NCBI RefSeq assembly: GCF_020164745.1 | Contig: NZ_JAIUGV010000015.1 | Coordinates: forward strand, 62,001 to 126,000 | Reading direction: 5' to 3' | Source of the DNA: Mesorhizobium sp. ES1-4 | GTDB lineage: Bacteria; Pseudomonadota; Alphaproteobacteria; Rhizobiales; Rhizobiaceae | DNA: 64,000 bases | Shown here: positions 51,967 to 61,253 of the stretch, in pieces | Position numbering within the stretch: the first letter of the stretch is position 1 | Layout of the letters: the number at the start of each line of letters is the position of its first letter | The notes under the pieces: model-generated | Seen by the model: only the letters and a program-made list of their open reading frames with translations | The model's database searches: none | What the model was told of the DNA's origin: nothing | Program-made: the position numbers and the translations under genes

Positions 51967-52869
51967 ATGTCTGCAAAGAGCGATACGACCACCGACCTGG
52001 CGCTGCTCGGCGTGCTGGCGGTGCTGTGGGGCGCGTCCTACACCTTCATCAAGATCGGCGTCGAGACCATCCCGCCCATCACCTTCATCGCCGCCCGCAC
52101 CCTGATCGCCGGCGCCATCCTGTTCGCCATCATCCGCTGGCGCGGCCTTGCCGTGCCGGGCGACGCGGCGAGCTGGCGCCGCTTCGCCTTCCAGGCTTGC
52201 CTGAACAGCGTCGTCCCGTTCACGCTGATCGCCGCGGCCGAGCGTTCGGTCGACGCCGGCCTTGCCACCATCCTCAATGCCACCTCGCCGATCTTCACCT
52301 TCCTGCTGACCGCGCTGATCACCCGCCATGAGCCGGTGACGACGCGCAAGCTGATCGGCGTCGGCGCCGGCATCGCCGGCATCTGCCTTATCGTCGGCGC
52401 GCAGGCGCTCGGCGGCATCGGCCACCAGCTCTGGGCACAGATCGCCATCGTCGCGGCAACCGTTTGCTATGCCGGTGCCGCCATTTTCGGTCGGAGCTTC
52501 AAGGGCCTCGATCCGATGCTTCCCGCCGCCGGTTCGATGCTGTGCGGCGCCGTCATGCTGGTGCCGCTCAGCCTGGCGGTCGACCGGCCGTGGACGCTGG
52601 CGCCTTCGGCGGCCTCTATCCTCGCTTTGCTCTGCCTGTCCGTGTTTTCGACGGCGTTGGCTTTCGTCATCTATTTCCGTCTGATCCACACGCTGGGTTC
52701 GGTCGGCACCACGTCCCAGGCCTATCTGCGGGTGCCGATCGGCGTCGGCATCGGCGCCGTTTTCCTCGGCGAGAGCCTGGGTCCCACGGCTTGGCTCGGC
52801 ATGGGTTTTGTCGTCGCCGGCGTGGCTGCGATGACCATACCGGTGCGCAAGCCGGCCTTCGCCCGATAG
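51967..52869 (+). CDS. EamA/DMT family transporter
   Basis: A 300-residue membrane protein with ten helices in two EamA repeats (LAVLWGASYTFIKIGVETIP and FVIYFRLIHTLGSVGTTSQA). It probably exports a metabolite across the inner membrane. It is preceded by a 270-base gap with a palindromic repeat near 51750-51787. Different subfamily from the EamA protein at 16662. Confidence 0.88.
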   Translation: MSAKSDTTTDLALLGVLAVLWGASYTFIKIGVETIPPITFIAARTLIAGAILFAIIRWRGLAVPGDAASWRRFAFQACLNSVVPFTLIAAAERSVDAGLATILNATSPIFTFLLTALITRHEPVTTRKLIGVGAGIAGICLIVGAQALGGIGHQLWAQIAIVAATVCYAGAAIFGRSFKGLDPMLPAAGSMLCGAVMLVPLSLAVDRPWTLAPSAASILALLCLSVFSTALAFVIYFRLIHTLGSVGTTSQAYLRVPIGVGIGAVFLGESLGPTAWLGMGFVVAGVAAMTIPVRKPAFAR

Positions 52870-52987
52870 GCAAGTTTAGGGGATGCCGAGGCGTGCAATG
52901 GCCCGCGCTTGTGCTCGCGGTCCGCACTGCCTATCTCGGAGGCGTCCTGCCTTGTGGCTGTGTCCGCTGACCTGGGGTTGAAGTACG

Positions 52988-53698
52988 GTGATTTTCGACG
53001 CTGCCCGCACCGCGGCCCTTGAGCTGCTCTCGCCTCCGTTTCGTGCCGTGTTCGTCAAGACGCTCGGCCTGACCCTGCTGGCGCTGGTCGCCCTGTGGTT
53101 CGGCCTGACCAGCCTTGTCGAATGGCTGGCCCTGCCGTGGCTGCAAACACTGGCGCCCGGCCTGCCGTCCTGGGCTGGCTGGCTGGGCGGCATCATCGCG
53201 GCCATCGCGCTGGCCTTCGGCATGGCGCTGCTCGTGGCGCCGGTCACGGCCGTGGTCGCTGGCCTCTTCCTCGACGATGTCGCTGAAGTGGTCGAGCGCA
53301 CCGACTATCCCGGCGACCCGGCGGGACGCGCCATGCCGGCATTGCGCTCGCTTGTGCTGGCGATAAAATTCTTCGGCGTCGTTATCCTGGGTAACATCGT
53401 CGCCTTGCTGCTTCTGCTGGTGCCGGGCATCAACATCGCCGCCTTCTTCGTCGTCAACGGCTACCTGCTCGGTCGCGAATTCTTCGAATTCGCCGCCATG
53501 CGCTTTCGCCCCGAGGACGATGCGAGGGCCTTGCGCCGGCACTACGCAGGCACGGTGTTTCTCTCCGGGCTGGTGATCGCGGCCTTTCTCGCCGTGCCAC
53601 TGCTCAATTTGCTGACACCGCTCTTCGCCGCCGCCATGATGGTGCATCTGCACAAGGCGATTTCGGCACGGGAAGCGGCCCGTCCCGCACGCATTTGA
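52988..53698 (+). CDS. CysZ/EI24 family membrane protein
   Basis: A 236-residue membrane protein with about four to six helices and the EI24/CysZ pattern: ARTAALELLSPPFRAVFVKT, a long amphipathic middle and GYLLGREFFEFAAMRFR. CysZ imports sulfate; in alphaproteobacteria the EI24 members are not characterised. The start is GTG 52988. It is convergent with the hydroxyproline gene, 4 bases apart. Confidence 0.8.
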   Translation: MIFDAARTAALELLSPPFRAVFVKTLGLTLLALVALWFGLTSLVEWLALPWLQTLAPGLPSWAGWLGGIIAAIALAFGMALLVAPVTAVVAGLFLDDVAEVVERTDYPGDPAGRAMPALRSLVLAIKFFGVVILGNIVALLLLLVPGINIAAFFVVNGYLLGREFFEFAAMRFRPEDDARALRRHYAGTVFLSGLVIAAFLAVPLLNLLTPLFAAAMMVHLHKAISAREAARPARI

Positions 53699-53702
53699 GC
53701 CC

Positions 53703-54701
53703 TCAGCGCAACAGGAAGCCGCGCCCCAGTTCGTCGTCCGGTTCGACAATGAACTCGGCTCGTCCGGAATAATAGGCACGGCCGCCGACGCGGGCGACGA
53801 TCGCTTCGTGCGGACCGGCCTTTGCCGTTCGCGCCACGGCCCCGGAAAAGCGCGATCCGGCGATGCTCTCGAACGTTCGCGTCTGCCCGATGGCGATCTC
53901 GCCCTTGGCATGCATGGCCGCCAGCCGGGCGGTGACGCCGGAACCGGTCGGTGAACGGTCGACCTCCGCCTCGGCGAAAACGCAGACATTCCTGGTGGCC
54001 TCCCCGGAAAAGGCGTCCTTTCCATCGGTCAGGATGGTGCCGTAGAGGAAGGCGAGGTCGTTATGATCGGGATGCGACAGCGCAAACTCGGCCTTGAGCC
54101 GGTTCGTCAGCGCGGTTGCCGCGTCGACGAAATCGCGCACGCGGTCGCGGCCGAATTCCAGCCCGAATTGATGGCAGTCGGCCAAGGCATAAAACGCCCC
54201 GCCATAGGCGACATCGAAACCAACCGTGCCATACTGTGTCAACTCGATCTGTTGGTCGCGGGCAAACAGGAACGCCGGCACGCTCTCGAACGAAACCGCA
54301 CCGGCTTTGCCATCGCTGACCTCGACCGAGGCGACGACCAGGCCGCACGGCGCCTCGATGTTGACGGTGGTGAACGGCTCCTGTTTCGTTACCAGCCCTT
54401 GATCGATGGCGTAGCGGCCGAGCGCGACGATGGCATGGCCGCACATCGTCGAATATCCCTCATTGTGCATGAACAGCACGGCGAGGTCGGCGCCGGGCAA
54501 ATCGGGCTCGACCAGCAGGGCGCCATACATGTCGTAATGGCCGCGCGGTTCGAAGATCAGCAGTTTGCGCAGATGGTCGAGATGGTCGCGCACATAGGCG
54601 CGCTTCTCCAGGATGGTGCCCCTGGGTATACCGGGATAGCCGCCGGTGACGATCCGGAGAGGCTCGCCGCCCGTATGCATGTCGACGACAGTAAGGTTCA
54701 T
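53703..54701 (-). CDS. trans-3-hydroxy-L-proline dehydratase (proline racemase superfamily)
   Basis: A 332-residue member of the proline racemase superfamily. The first catalytic position is Cys87 in YSTMCGHAIVALGRY. The second, in DRSPTGSGVTAR, is Thr252 where racemases and 4-hydroxyproline epimerases have Cys. A Cys/Thr pair is the known signature of trans-3-hydroxy-L-proline dehydratase. It would convert this amino acid to a pyrroline carboxylate for use as carbon and nitrogen source. ATG 54701 (MNLTVVDMHTGGEPLR) fits the family start. Confidence 0.82.
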   Translation of the reverse strand: MNLTVVDMHTGGEPLRIVTGGYPGIPRGTILEKRAYVRDHLDHLRKLLIFEPRGHYDMYGALLVEPDLPGADLAVLFMHNEGYSTMCGHAIVALGRYAIDQGLVTKQEPFTTVNIEAPCGLVVASVEVSDGKAGAVSFESVPAFLFARDQQIELTQYGTVGFDVAYGGAFYALADCHQFGLEFGRDRVRDFVDAATALTNRLKAEFALSHPDHNDLAFLYGTILTDGKDAFSGEATRNVCVFAEAEVDRSPTGSGVTARLAAMHAKGEIAIGQTRTFESIAGSRFSGAVARTAKAGPHEAIVARVGGRAYYSGRAEFIVEPDDELGRGFLLR

Positions 54702-54714
54702 GCGGCCGGCTGTC

Positions 54715-55518
54715 CTAGCTCTGGGATTCGCGGAACAGCGCCTGCAACTTGCCGAACGGCATGGCGGCGCGAGTGAACCCGAACGTGCCGTCCTGCTGGA
54801 TTTCACGGGCCGCCGTCTCCAACATGCCGTAGGCGAAATTGGCCAGCCACGGACCGAGCGAGATACGCTTCGCGCCGGCCATGGCAAGGTCGGCGATGGT
54901 GAAGCCGGGCCTCGCCATGACATTGACCGGCTTGCCGACCGCCGAGCAGATCGTGCGCACCATCTCGACGTCGCCAATGCCCGGCGCGTAGAGCACGTCG
55001 GCGCCGGCTTTCTCGAACGCCTGCAGCCGCTTGATCGTATCGTCGAGGTCGGACTTGCCCCACAGGAAATTCTCGGCGCGTGCCGTGAAGACAAAGTCGC
55101 GCCTCAGCGCCCGCGCCGCCTCGACCGCGGCGGCGACGCGCTCGACCGCGTGCGAAAACTCATAGATTGGCTTTTCCGGATCGCCCGTGTGGTCCTCGAT
55201 CGAGCAGCCGGCAAGTCCGGCGGCTTCCGCTGCGAAAATGGTCTCGGCGGCTTGTTCGGCGCTGTCGCCCTTGCCCTTCTCAAGATCGGCCGAGACCGGC
55301 AGGCTGGTCGCCGCCGTCACCTCGCGGCAATGATGGATCATCTGGTCGAAGCTCACGGCGCCGTCCGGCAGGCCGCGTGAAAAGGCAAAGCCGGCGCTGG
55401 TCGTGGCCAGCGCCTTGAATCCGAAGGAGCCAAACAGCTTCGTCGTGCCCGGATCCCAAGGATTGGGCATGACGAAGGTCGAGGCATGCAGGTCGCGAAA
55501 AATCTTGCCCTTGTCCAT
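54715..55518 (-). CDS. Isocitrate lyase/PEP mutase family protein
   Basis: A 267-residue TIM-barrel protein of the PEP mutase/isocitrate lyase group (PNPWDPGTTKLFGSFGFKAL, SADLEKGKGD, CSIEDHTG, FTARAENFL). The catalytic Cys of isocitrate lyase is not evident, so it is more likely a carboxy-lyase or phosphonate-type enzyme. The stop lies 13 bases upstream of the hydroxyproline dehydratase gene on the same strand. Confidence 0.8.
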   Translation of the reverse strand: MDKGKIFRDLHASTFVMPNPWDPGTTKLFGSFGFKALATTSAGFAFSRGLPDGAVSFDQMIHHCREVTAATSLPVSADLEKGKGDSAEQAAETIFAAEAAGLAGCSIEDHTGDPEKPIYEFSHAVERVAAAVEAARALRRDFVFTARAENFLWGKSDLDDTIKRLQAFEKAGADVLYAPGIGDVEMVRTICSAVGKPVNVMARPGFTIADLAMAGAKRISLGPWLANFAYGMLETAAREIQQDGTFGFTRAAMPFGKLQALFRESQS

Positions 55519-55690
55519 GAATGCTCCCCATGACGAGTGTTGGGGCGGATGCTACCGCGCTGTTTCCAGCCGGGCAAACAAATGCGGTTGGTTCGGAAGC
55601 GTTTCTCGTTGTCTGCTGACAATTTTTCGAAAGCGTCGGAACAGCCGCGCGGACAGGTAGCACACGCCTTGCGGCGTCCAGTCCAGCGGA

Positions 55691-56362
55691 TCAGTGGATC
55701 GGCACCAGCCCGGCGAGTTCGCGCATGTCGTCGAACAGGATGCCGCCGGCCTGGATCAGGCCGTCGCGGTCGGAATAGGGGTCGCCATGGTAGGAGAACA
55801 CGCGCATGCCGGCGGCGATGCCGGCCTGCGTGCCGGCGACGCTGTCCTCGATGACGATGCAGTCGGCGGGCTCGAAACCCATGGTCTTGGCCGCATGCAG
55901 GAACAGGTCGGGGGCCGGCTTGCCGCGCGACACCATGGTGGCGCTGAACATCGCATGCTCGAACAGCGCCAACAGCCCGGTCTGACCAAGCGTTATGTGC
56001 ATTTTCGAAATCCTGGCCGAGGTGGCGACGCAATAGGCGAGTCCGGCCGCGCGGACCGCCTCGATGAACTCCCGGACATAAGGGATCGCCTCGACGCCAT
56101 GGGCGAACAGATCCGGCAGGCCGGCATTCCAGCGCTCGACGAAATCGGCGCCAAGCCTGACGCTGGTCGCCTCTTCGATCTCCTTCTGCACCGACACCAT
56201 ACTGCGGCCGGAGAAGTTCTTGCGGCAATAGTCGAAAGTCGTTGGATAGCCTGATGTAACAAGCCATTCGGCCAGGCGCCGGTTGGCCAGATTCTCGGTA
56301 TCGACCAGGATCCCGTCGCAGTCGAAGATGACGAGCTTTGGCAGGGGCCGTGTTTCAGTCAT
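55691..56362 (-). CDS. HAD-superfamily phosphatase
   Basis: A 223-residue HAD hydrolase. Motif I is VIFDCDGILVDTE, motif II YCVATSARIS, and motifs III and IV RGKPAPDLF and CIVIEDSVAGTQAG. The helical cap is of the beta-phosphoglucomutase type. It removes phosphate from a small sugar phosphate; substrate unknown. Confidence 0.88.
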   Translation of the reverse strand: MTETRPLPKLVIFDCDGILVDTENLANRRLAEWLVTSGYPTTFDYCRKNFSGRSMVSVQKEIEEATSVRLGADFVERWNAGLPDLFAHGVEAIPYVREFIEAVRAAGLAYCVATSARISKMHITLGQTGLLALFEHAMFSATMVSRGKPAPDLFLHAAKTMGFEPADCIVIEDSVAGTQAGIAAGMRVFSYHGDPYSDRDGLIQAGGILFDDMRELAGLVPIH

Positions 56363-56414
56363 ATCGGATCAGTCTACCCGGCAGATGGTTATTGTGCCGA
56401 ACCGCAGCCACGCA

Positions 56415-56900
56415 TCAAGCGGTGCCGGTCGATCCGAATCCGCCCGAGCCGCGCGAAGTGCCGCCGGCGAGCGAACGCTCTTCCACCGCCGCTTGCGTCA
56501 CGGCGGCGAAAACGATCTGGGCAATGCGCATGCCGCGCGTCACGGCGAAGTCTTCGTCGCCGAGATTGACCAGCAGCACCTTCACCTCACCGCGATAATC
56601 GCTGTCGACCGTGCCCGGTGAATTGAGGACGGTGATGCCGTGTTTGAACGCAAGGCCCGAGCGCGGCCGCACCTGGCCTTCCATGCCTTCGGGAATTTCC
56701 AGGATCAGCCCGGTCGGCACCAGGGCGCGTTTGCCAGGCAGAATCAGCAGCGGCCGATCTTCGGGCACCGCCGCGCGCAAATCCATCCCGGCGGCGCCGG
56801 CGCTTTCATAGGCGGGAAGCGGAAGTCCCTCACCATGCGGCAACCTGACGAAGCCGACGGTTGGACCGATGACGGAGGAGTTTTGGAAGGCTGCGCGCAT
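56415..56900 (-). CDS. dut: dUTP diphosphatase
   Basis: A 161-residue trimeric dUTPase with all five motifs: AGAAGMDLRA, the Ser-loop PRSGLAFKHG, NSPGTVDSDYRGEV, RGMRIAQIVF and the C-terminal P-loop-like GSGGFGSTG. It keeps dUTP low and supplies dUMP. ATG 56900 has AGGAT eight bases upstream; the frame is open to 56978. Confidence 0.94.
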   Translation of the reverse strand: MRAAFQNSSVIGPTVGFVRLPHGEGLPLPAYESAGAAGMDLRAAVPEDRPLLILPGKRALVPTGLILEIPEGMEGQVRPRSGLAFKHGITVLNSPGTVDSDYRGEVKVLLVNLGDEDFAVTRGMRIAQIVFAAVTQAAVEERSLAGGTSRGSGGFGSTGTA

Positions 56901-56995
56901 AAAATCGATCCTATCGGCGCGATTGCCGATTCGGTCAATCGCCCGCAAGGCTATCAACGGCTTTCTTTCGGGCATCACTATGGCTTGGGCGCGGC

Positions 56996-57466
56996 TTAGC
57001 GTATTTCCACCGGAACCATCGTCGTCTCCTTGATCTCCTCCATGACGAAGGAGGCGGAAACATCCGACAGCGCCACCTTGGCGATGAGCCGCTGGTAAAG
57101 CCGGTCATAGGCCTTGACGTCGGCGACGCGGGCGCGCAGCACATAGTCGAGATCGCCAGACATGCGGTAGACGCCGATGATCTCGGAAAGACCGGTCACC
57201 GCGGCGCGGAATTTCCGCAGCCAGTCCGGATCGTGGTTCGACGTGCGGATCAGGATGAACACCGAAAGGCCGAGGCCGAGCTTTTCGGCATCGACGAGTG
57301 CTACGCGGCCGGTGATGACGCCATCTTCCTCGAGCCGCTTGACTCGACGCCAGCAGGCATTGCGCGACAAGGCCACCCGCTCCGACAGCTGGTCGACCGA
57401 CAAGGTGCCGTCGCGTTGCAGTTCGGCAAGCAATTTCCGGTCGATTTCATCGATTTCAGATGCCAT
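56996..57466 (-). CDS. Lrp/AsnC family transcriptional regulator
   Basis: A 156-residue regulator. The N-terminal helix-turn-helix reads IDRKLLAELQRDGTLSVDQLSERVALSRNACWRRVKRLE; the C-terminal RAM domain has SGDLDYVLRARVADVKAYDR. Such regulators sense amino acids. It is divergent from the DUF6356 gene, with a candidate operator (57478-57515) in between. Confidence 0.9.
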   Translation of the reverse strand: MASEIDEIDRKLLAELQRDGTLSVDQLSERVALSRNACWRRVKRLEEDGVITGRVALVDAEKLGLGLSVFILIRTSNHDPDWLRKFRAAVTGLSEIIGVYRMSGDLDYVLRARVADVKAYDRLYQRLIAKVALSDVSASFVMEEIKETTMVPVEIR

Positions 57467-57477
57467 GTGGGATATTT

Positions 57478-57515
57478 GTCCCAGAAAATGGCAAATTACA
57501 AGGATATTTTGGGAC
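57478..57515. promoter_or_regulatory. Candidate Lrp operator in the divergent promoter region
   Basis: GTCCCAGAAAAT (57478-57489) faces ATTTTGGGAC (57506-57515), an inverted repeat with one extra base, in an AT-rich block that starts 12 bases before the Lrp start. Lrp-family genes often regulate themselves from such sites. Confidence 0.5.
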
Positions 57516-57579
57516 CAGTGAACCGGTGAGGCGTGTCAGGATACTCAAATCTGAACTCAAGCGCTGAAGGGGAACCAGC

Positions 57580-57828
57580 ATGTCGGTCGCCAGGATTTTC
57601 ACCTCTCATCCGGCCAAGGTCGGCGAAACCTATTTCGGCCATATGGCCTTCGCCGCCTGGTTCTCTTCGCGCCTGCTGATGGCGGCGGGAGCAGCATTTG
57701 TTCACGCTTTCTTGCCATTTCTCTTCGAGACTACAGCCAGCCGAATCATCCGCGAACTCTACGAGCGGACGCACAACAGAGGCACACACGCGATCAAGGA
57801 GCCTGCGGCTCTCGCCGATCGCGCCTAG
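57580..57828 (+). CDS. DUF6356 family protein
   Basis: An 82-residue protein starting MSVARIFTSHPAKVGETYFG, followed by a hydrophobic helix (LLMAAGAAFVHAFLPFLF) and a charged tail. This matches the DUF6356 pattern common in alphaproteobacteria; function unknown. AGGGGA precedes the start, and the amidotransferase gene follows 15 bases after its stop, so the two may be co-transcribed. Confidence 0.75.
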   Translation: MSVARIFTSHPAKVGETYFGHMAFAAWFSSRLLMAAGAAFVHAFLPFLFETTASRIIRELYERTHNRGTHAIKEPAALADRA

Positions 57829-57843
57829 GGGACGACGGAAGCG

Positions 57844-58644
57844 ATGTGCCGATGGGCGGCCTATCTCGGTGAAGCGGTCTTTCTCGAAGACATTCTCACG
57901 GCACCATGCCACTCGCTGATCGCTCAGAGCCATTGCGCCCAGGAAGCGAAGTCGCCGACCAATGGCGACGGTTTCGGCCTTGCCTGGTATGGCGACCGGC
58001 CCGAGCCTGGGCTCTATCGCGACATCCTGCCGGCGTGGTCCGATCCGAATCTGAAAAGCCTGTGCCGGCAGATCAAGTCCGGCCTGTTTCTCGCTCATGT
58101 GCGGGCGTCCACCGGCGGCGCCACCAGCCGTATGAACTGCCATCCGTTCATCTCCGACCGCTGGTCGTTCATGCACAACGGCCAGATCGGCGGTTTCGAG
58201 AAGATCCGCCGTGCGCTGGAAAACTCGCTGTCCGACGCCGTCTTCGACCAGCGCGAAGGCACCACCGATTCCGAATTGTTTTTTCTGCTCATGATCGACG
58301 AGGGTCTTTCGGCTGACCCGCAAGGCGCTGTCGCGCGTGCCGCCAGCCGAGTGCTCGAAGCTTCCCGTCGCGCCGGACTCGAACCGGCGCTGAAACTTAC
58401 CGCCGCTTTCTCCGACGGGCAGGCGCTGCATGCCGTGCGATATGCAACCGATGCACATGCGCCGACCCTCTACACCGCGATGTACGGCAAGGGCGGCGGC
58501 CGCTGCATCGTCTCCGAACCCTTCGACCGCGACGGCGGCGATTGGCAAGCGATTCCGCCGTCGAGCTTCGTCACCATGACCAAGGGCGGCATCGCCATTC
58601 GTCCGTTTGCGCCGGCTGCGGCAAAGCTGGCGCTGGTTGGGTAG
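57844..58644 (+). CDS. Class II glutamine amidotransferase (EgtC/YafJ-like)
   Basis: A 266-residue Ntn-type amidotransferase domain with the catalytic Cys2 exposed after Met removal (MCRWAAYLG). Glutamine-site motifs are SPTNGDGFGLAWY, FLAHVRASTGGATSRMNCHPF and FMHNGQIGGF. It hydrolyses glutamine or a glutamyl compound; it has no attached synthetase domain. The substrate is not evident. Confidence 0.9.
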   Translation: MCRWAAYLGEAVFLEDILTAPCHSLIAQSHCAQEAKSPTNGDGFGLAWYGDRPEPGLYRDILPAWSDPNLKSLCRQIKSGLFLAHVRASTGGATSRMNCHPFISDRWSFMHNGQIGGFEKIRRALENSLSDAVFDQREGTTDSELFFLLMIDEGLSADPQGAVARAASRVLEASRRAGLEPALKLTAAFSDGQALHAVRYATDAHAPTLYTAMYGKGGGRCIVSEPFDRDGGDWQAIPPSSFVTMTKGGIAIRPFAPAAAKLALVG

Positions 58645-58812
58645 GTCTTCACCTGCTGCTAATTGACGGCAACGTCGCAGGACAGCGTCCCCTCTGTCCC
58701 GCAGGACAATTTCGATCAAGCGCTGCCGAGTTTCAAATGATGAACTTGGCTCGAAATCGCGCCGCCGTTGACTATGTCCATCGATGCAGGCGCCAGATGC
58801 GGAGCATTCGTC

Positions 58813-60186
58813 ATGGATATCGCCTTTTCCTCGATCTCGGACCAAGCCGCCGCCATCCGCGACTGCAAAATCTCCGCCGTGGAGGCACTCGAGGCGCACC
58901 TCGTGCAGATCGATAGCCACAACGAAGCGATCAACGCGGTCATTTCGCTCGACAGAGAAGGGGCCCGCAATCGCGCCAGACATGCCGACGCAGCACAAGT
59001 GCGCGGCGATATCCTCGGACCGCTGCATGGCGTGCCCTTCACCCTGAAGGACACGCATGAGACGTCCAGCATGAAGACTACGGTCGGTTTCCCGCCCTTC
59101 GCCAACTATGTGGCAAAGGAGGACAGCCCGGTCGTTACCAGGCTGAGGGCGGCCGGCGGCGTGCTGATGGCCAAGACAAATGTCGCCGCCATGCTGTCCG
59201 ACTGGCAGTCGGACAATTCGTTGTTTGGCCGCACCAACAATCCCTGGGACCTTCAGCGCACCCCGGGCGGGTCCAGCGGCGGTGCCGCTGCGGCGGTCTG
59301 CACAGGCATGACACCGTTCGACGTCGGCACCGACATGCAGAACTCGATCCGGCTTCCGGCGGCTTTTTGTGGCGTCTATGGGCTCAAGCCGACGGAGCAC
59401 CGCGTCTCACTGTCAGGCGCCTTTCCGGATCCAGGCGGCGCTGCGCGCGGCGTGCGGCTGATGTCCTGTCTCGGCCCACTGGCGCGCGGCGTCGAGGATC
59501 TGTCGTTGATCTATCGGATCATCGCCGGACCGGACGGACGCGATACCGATCTTGCGCCCGTCCCGGTCGAGGCCATGCCGAAGCTCGACCTCCAGACTTT
59601 GCGCATCGCTTTCGCGCCGGCCTTTCCCGGCCTCCCGGTGGCCGGCGACATCAGCGCCGCGATCAAAAGTCTCGCACGGCAACTGCAAGGCGCCGGCGCC
59701 ATCGTCGAGGAGGCGAAACCGCCCAGGCTCGATCTGCATGAGGATCTCGCGCAGGGCGGTGCGTTGATCGGCATGATGATGGAGGCCGCGCAACCTCAGC
59801 CGCCGGAGGAACCGACATCGGTCTCGCGCTGGTTCGAGGCGCTGGCCCGCCGCGACAAATCCGTTCTCGCCTGGGACCGGTTCTTCGAGGATTGGGACGC
59901 GCTGCTTTGTCCGGTCGCCATGACCACGGCATTCCCGCATCGCGCACCGGGCACGCCGATCGAAGTCGACGGCAAGGATCAGAGCTACTGGATGCTGCCG
60001 GCCTACGGCGCCGTGTTCAACTACAGCGGCCACCCGGCGCTTTCGATGCCCTGCGGCCAGGACGGCGCCGGCCTGCCGATCGGCCTGCAGCTGGTCGGCA
60101 GACGCTGGTCGGAGGCGCGGCTGCTGGGCATCGCCGGGGCCATGGCGCCTATCACGGGCGGCTTCAGTCGTCCGCCGGGTTATTGA
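58813..60186 (+). CDS. Amidase family enzyme (Ser-cisSer-Lys)
   Basis: A 457-residue amidase. The catalytic Lys79 lies in VPFTLKDTHE, the cis-Ser in TPGGSSGGAAAAV (about 154-155), and the nucleophile Ser178 in GTDMQNSIRLPAAF. The usual GG before that Ser is replaced by QN, so the oxyanion hole may differ. ATG 58813 has GGAG eight bases upstream. Its 3' end overlaps the convergent oxidoreductase gene by 7 bases. The substrate is unknown. Confidence 0.88.
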   Translation: MDIAFSSISDQAAAIRDCKISAVEALEAHLVQIDSHNEAINAVISLDREGARNRARHADAAQVRGDILGPLHGVPFTLKDTHETSSMKTTVGFPPFANYVAKEDSPVVTRLRAAGGVLMAKTNVAAMLSDWQSDNSLFGRTNNPWDLQRTPGGSSGGAAAAVCTGMTPFDVGTDMQNSIRLPAAFCGVYGLKPTEHRVSLSGAFPDPGGAARGVRLMSCLGPLARGVEDLSLIYRIIAGPDGRDTDLAPVPVEAMPKLDLQTLRIAFAPAFPGLPVAGDISAAIKSLARQLQGAGAIVEEAKPPRLDLHEDLAQGGALIGMMMEAAQPQPPEEPTSVSRWFEALARRDKSVLAWDRFFEDWDALLCPVAMTTAFPHRAPGTPIEVDGKDQSYWMLPAYGAVFNYSGHPALSMPCGQDGAGLPIGLQLVGRRWSEARLLGIAGAMAPITGGFSRPPGY

Positions 60187-61253
60187 GCGAAGCGCGACAA
60201 TCCATAAGGTTCGAGCAGCGGGTCGCGTTCGCCGCCAAGAATTTCGCGCGTGGCGAACAGGCCGACCGCCGGCGCCAGCGTGATGCCGGAATGCATGACC
60301 GCGACATAGACGCCATCCATGCCCTCGGCGCGGCCGATGATCGGAAAGCCGTCAATCGGGGTGGGCCGGTAGCCGACAGTGTGGAAATCCAGCTCCAGAC
60401 CGTCGCTGTCGCGCAACATGGCTTTCGTGGCCGCGAACAGGTCCCGGGCGGTGGCTTCGGCATCCATTCCCGGATCGGCGCCGCCGAAATCCGAGCCGGC
60501 GATGATGCGGCCTTCCGCCGTCTGGCGCATGTGCAGCCGCTCTGCCAGCACCAGTCCGTTGAGCATCTTCTTGTAGGGTCGCGTATGGACGATCAGGCCG
60601 GGCGGCGTCTCGATCGGCAGCCTGATTCCCGCTGTCGCCGCAATGTCAGGTGAGCCGACGCCGGCCGCGATCACCACCTCGTCGGCGGCAATCAGCCCGT
60701 GCGATGTGTCCACGCCGGTGGTCCTGCCATCGCTTTGGACGAGTGCCGTGACCGTACTTGAAAGGATGCGCGAGCCGTGGCGCTCTGCGTCTGCCAACAG
60801 CGCTTTCGTGGTCGCCACCGGCTCGGCGACACCCTCTTCGGCGACATACAACGCGACATCCGGGAGCTCGGCGAGATTGGGCTCGATGCGGGCCGCGCCG
60901 GCACGGTCGACACGCTTGACGCCGTAGCCCCAGGCTGAATGCTCCGCGGCATAGATTTCCATCTCCGCCGCCGGCAGATCCCAGCACAAGCCTCCGCACC
61001 AACTGAGTGGCAAGCCGGGCAGGTCTCTTGCCAGCCGCGACCATTCGGCCATGGCACGGGTGCGCAGCCGGAAATAAGGTTCCGGATTGCCCCAGCTGGC
61101 ATTTATCCAGGCAAAGGAATTCGGCGTCGCGATACCACCGGCTTCGCTGTCGGCGATGACCGTCACCCGCGCGCCGGCCCTGGTCAGATGCCAGGCGATG
61201 GACGCACCGATGATGCCGGCGCCGATGACGATTATATGCTTGGTTTCGCTCAT
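60180..61253 (-). CDS. FAD-dependent oxidoreductase (D-amino acid dehydrogenase/DAO type)
   Basis: A 357-residue flavoprotein. The FAD-binding Rossmann motif is IIVIGAGIIGASIAWHLTRAGARVTVI; the C-terminus has TVGYRPTPIDGFPIIGRAEG and VYVAVMHSGITLAPAVG, typical of the DAO family. It oxidises an amino acid or amine. GGAGATC precedes ATG 61253. It lies tail to tail with the amidase gene, whose product it might act on; this is inference. Confidence 0.88.
   Translation of the reverse strand: MSETKHIIVIGAGIIGASIAWHLTRAGARVTVIADSEAGGIATPNSFAWINASWGNPEPYFRLRTRAMAEWSRLARDLPGLPLSWCGGLCWDLPAAEMEIYAAEHSAWGYGVKRVDRAGAARIEPNLAELPDVALYVAEEGVAEPVATTKALLADAERHGSRILSSTVTALVQSDGRTTGVDTSHGLIAADEVVIAAGVGSPDIAATAGIRLPIETPPGLIVHTRPYKKMLNGLVLAERLHMRQTAEGRIIAGSDFGGADPGMDAEATARDLFAATKAMLRDSDGLELDFHTVGYRPTPIDGFPIIGRAEGMDGVYVAVMHSGITLAPAVGLFATREILGGERDPLLEPYGLSRFAQ

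Noticed and set aside
57496..59400. Minus strand frame of 634 codons
   Set aside because: It spans three real + strand genes (DUF6356, amidotransferase, amidase) and has shadow-like composition.
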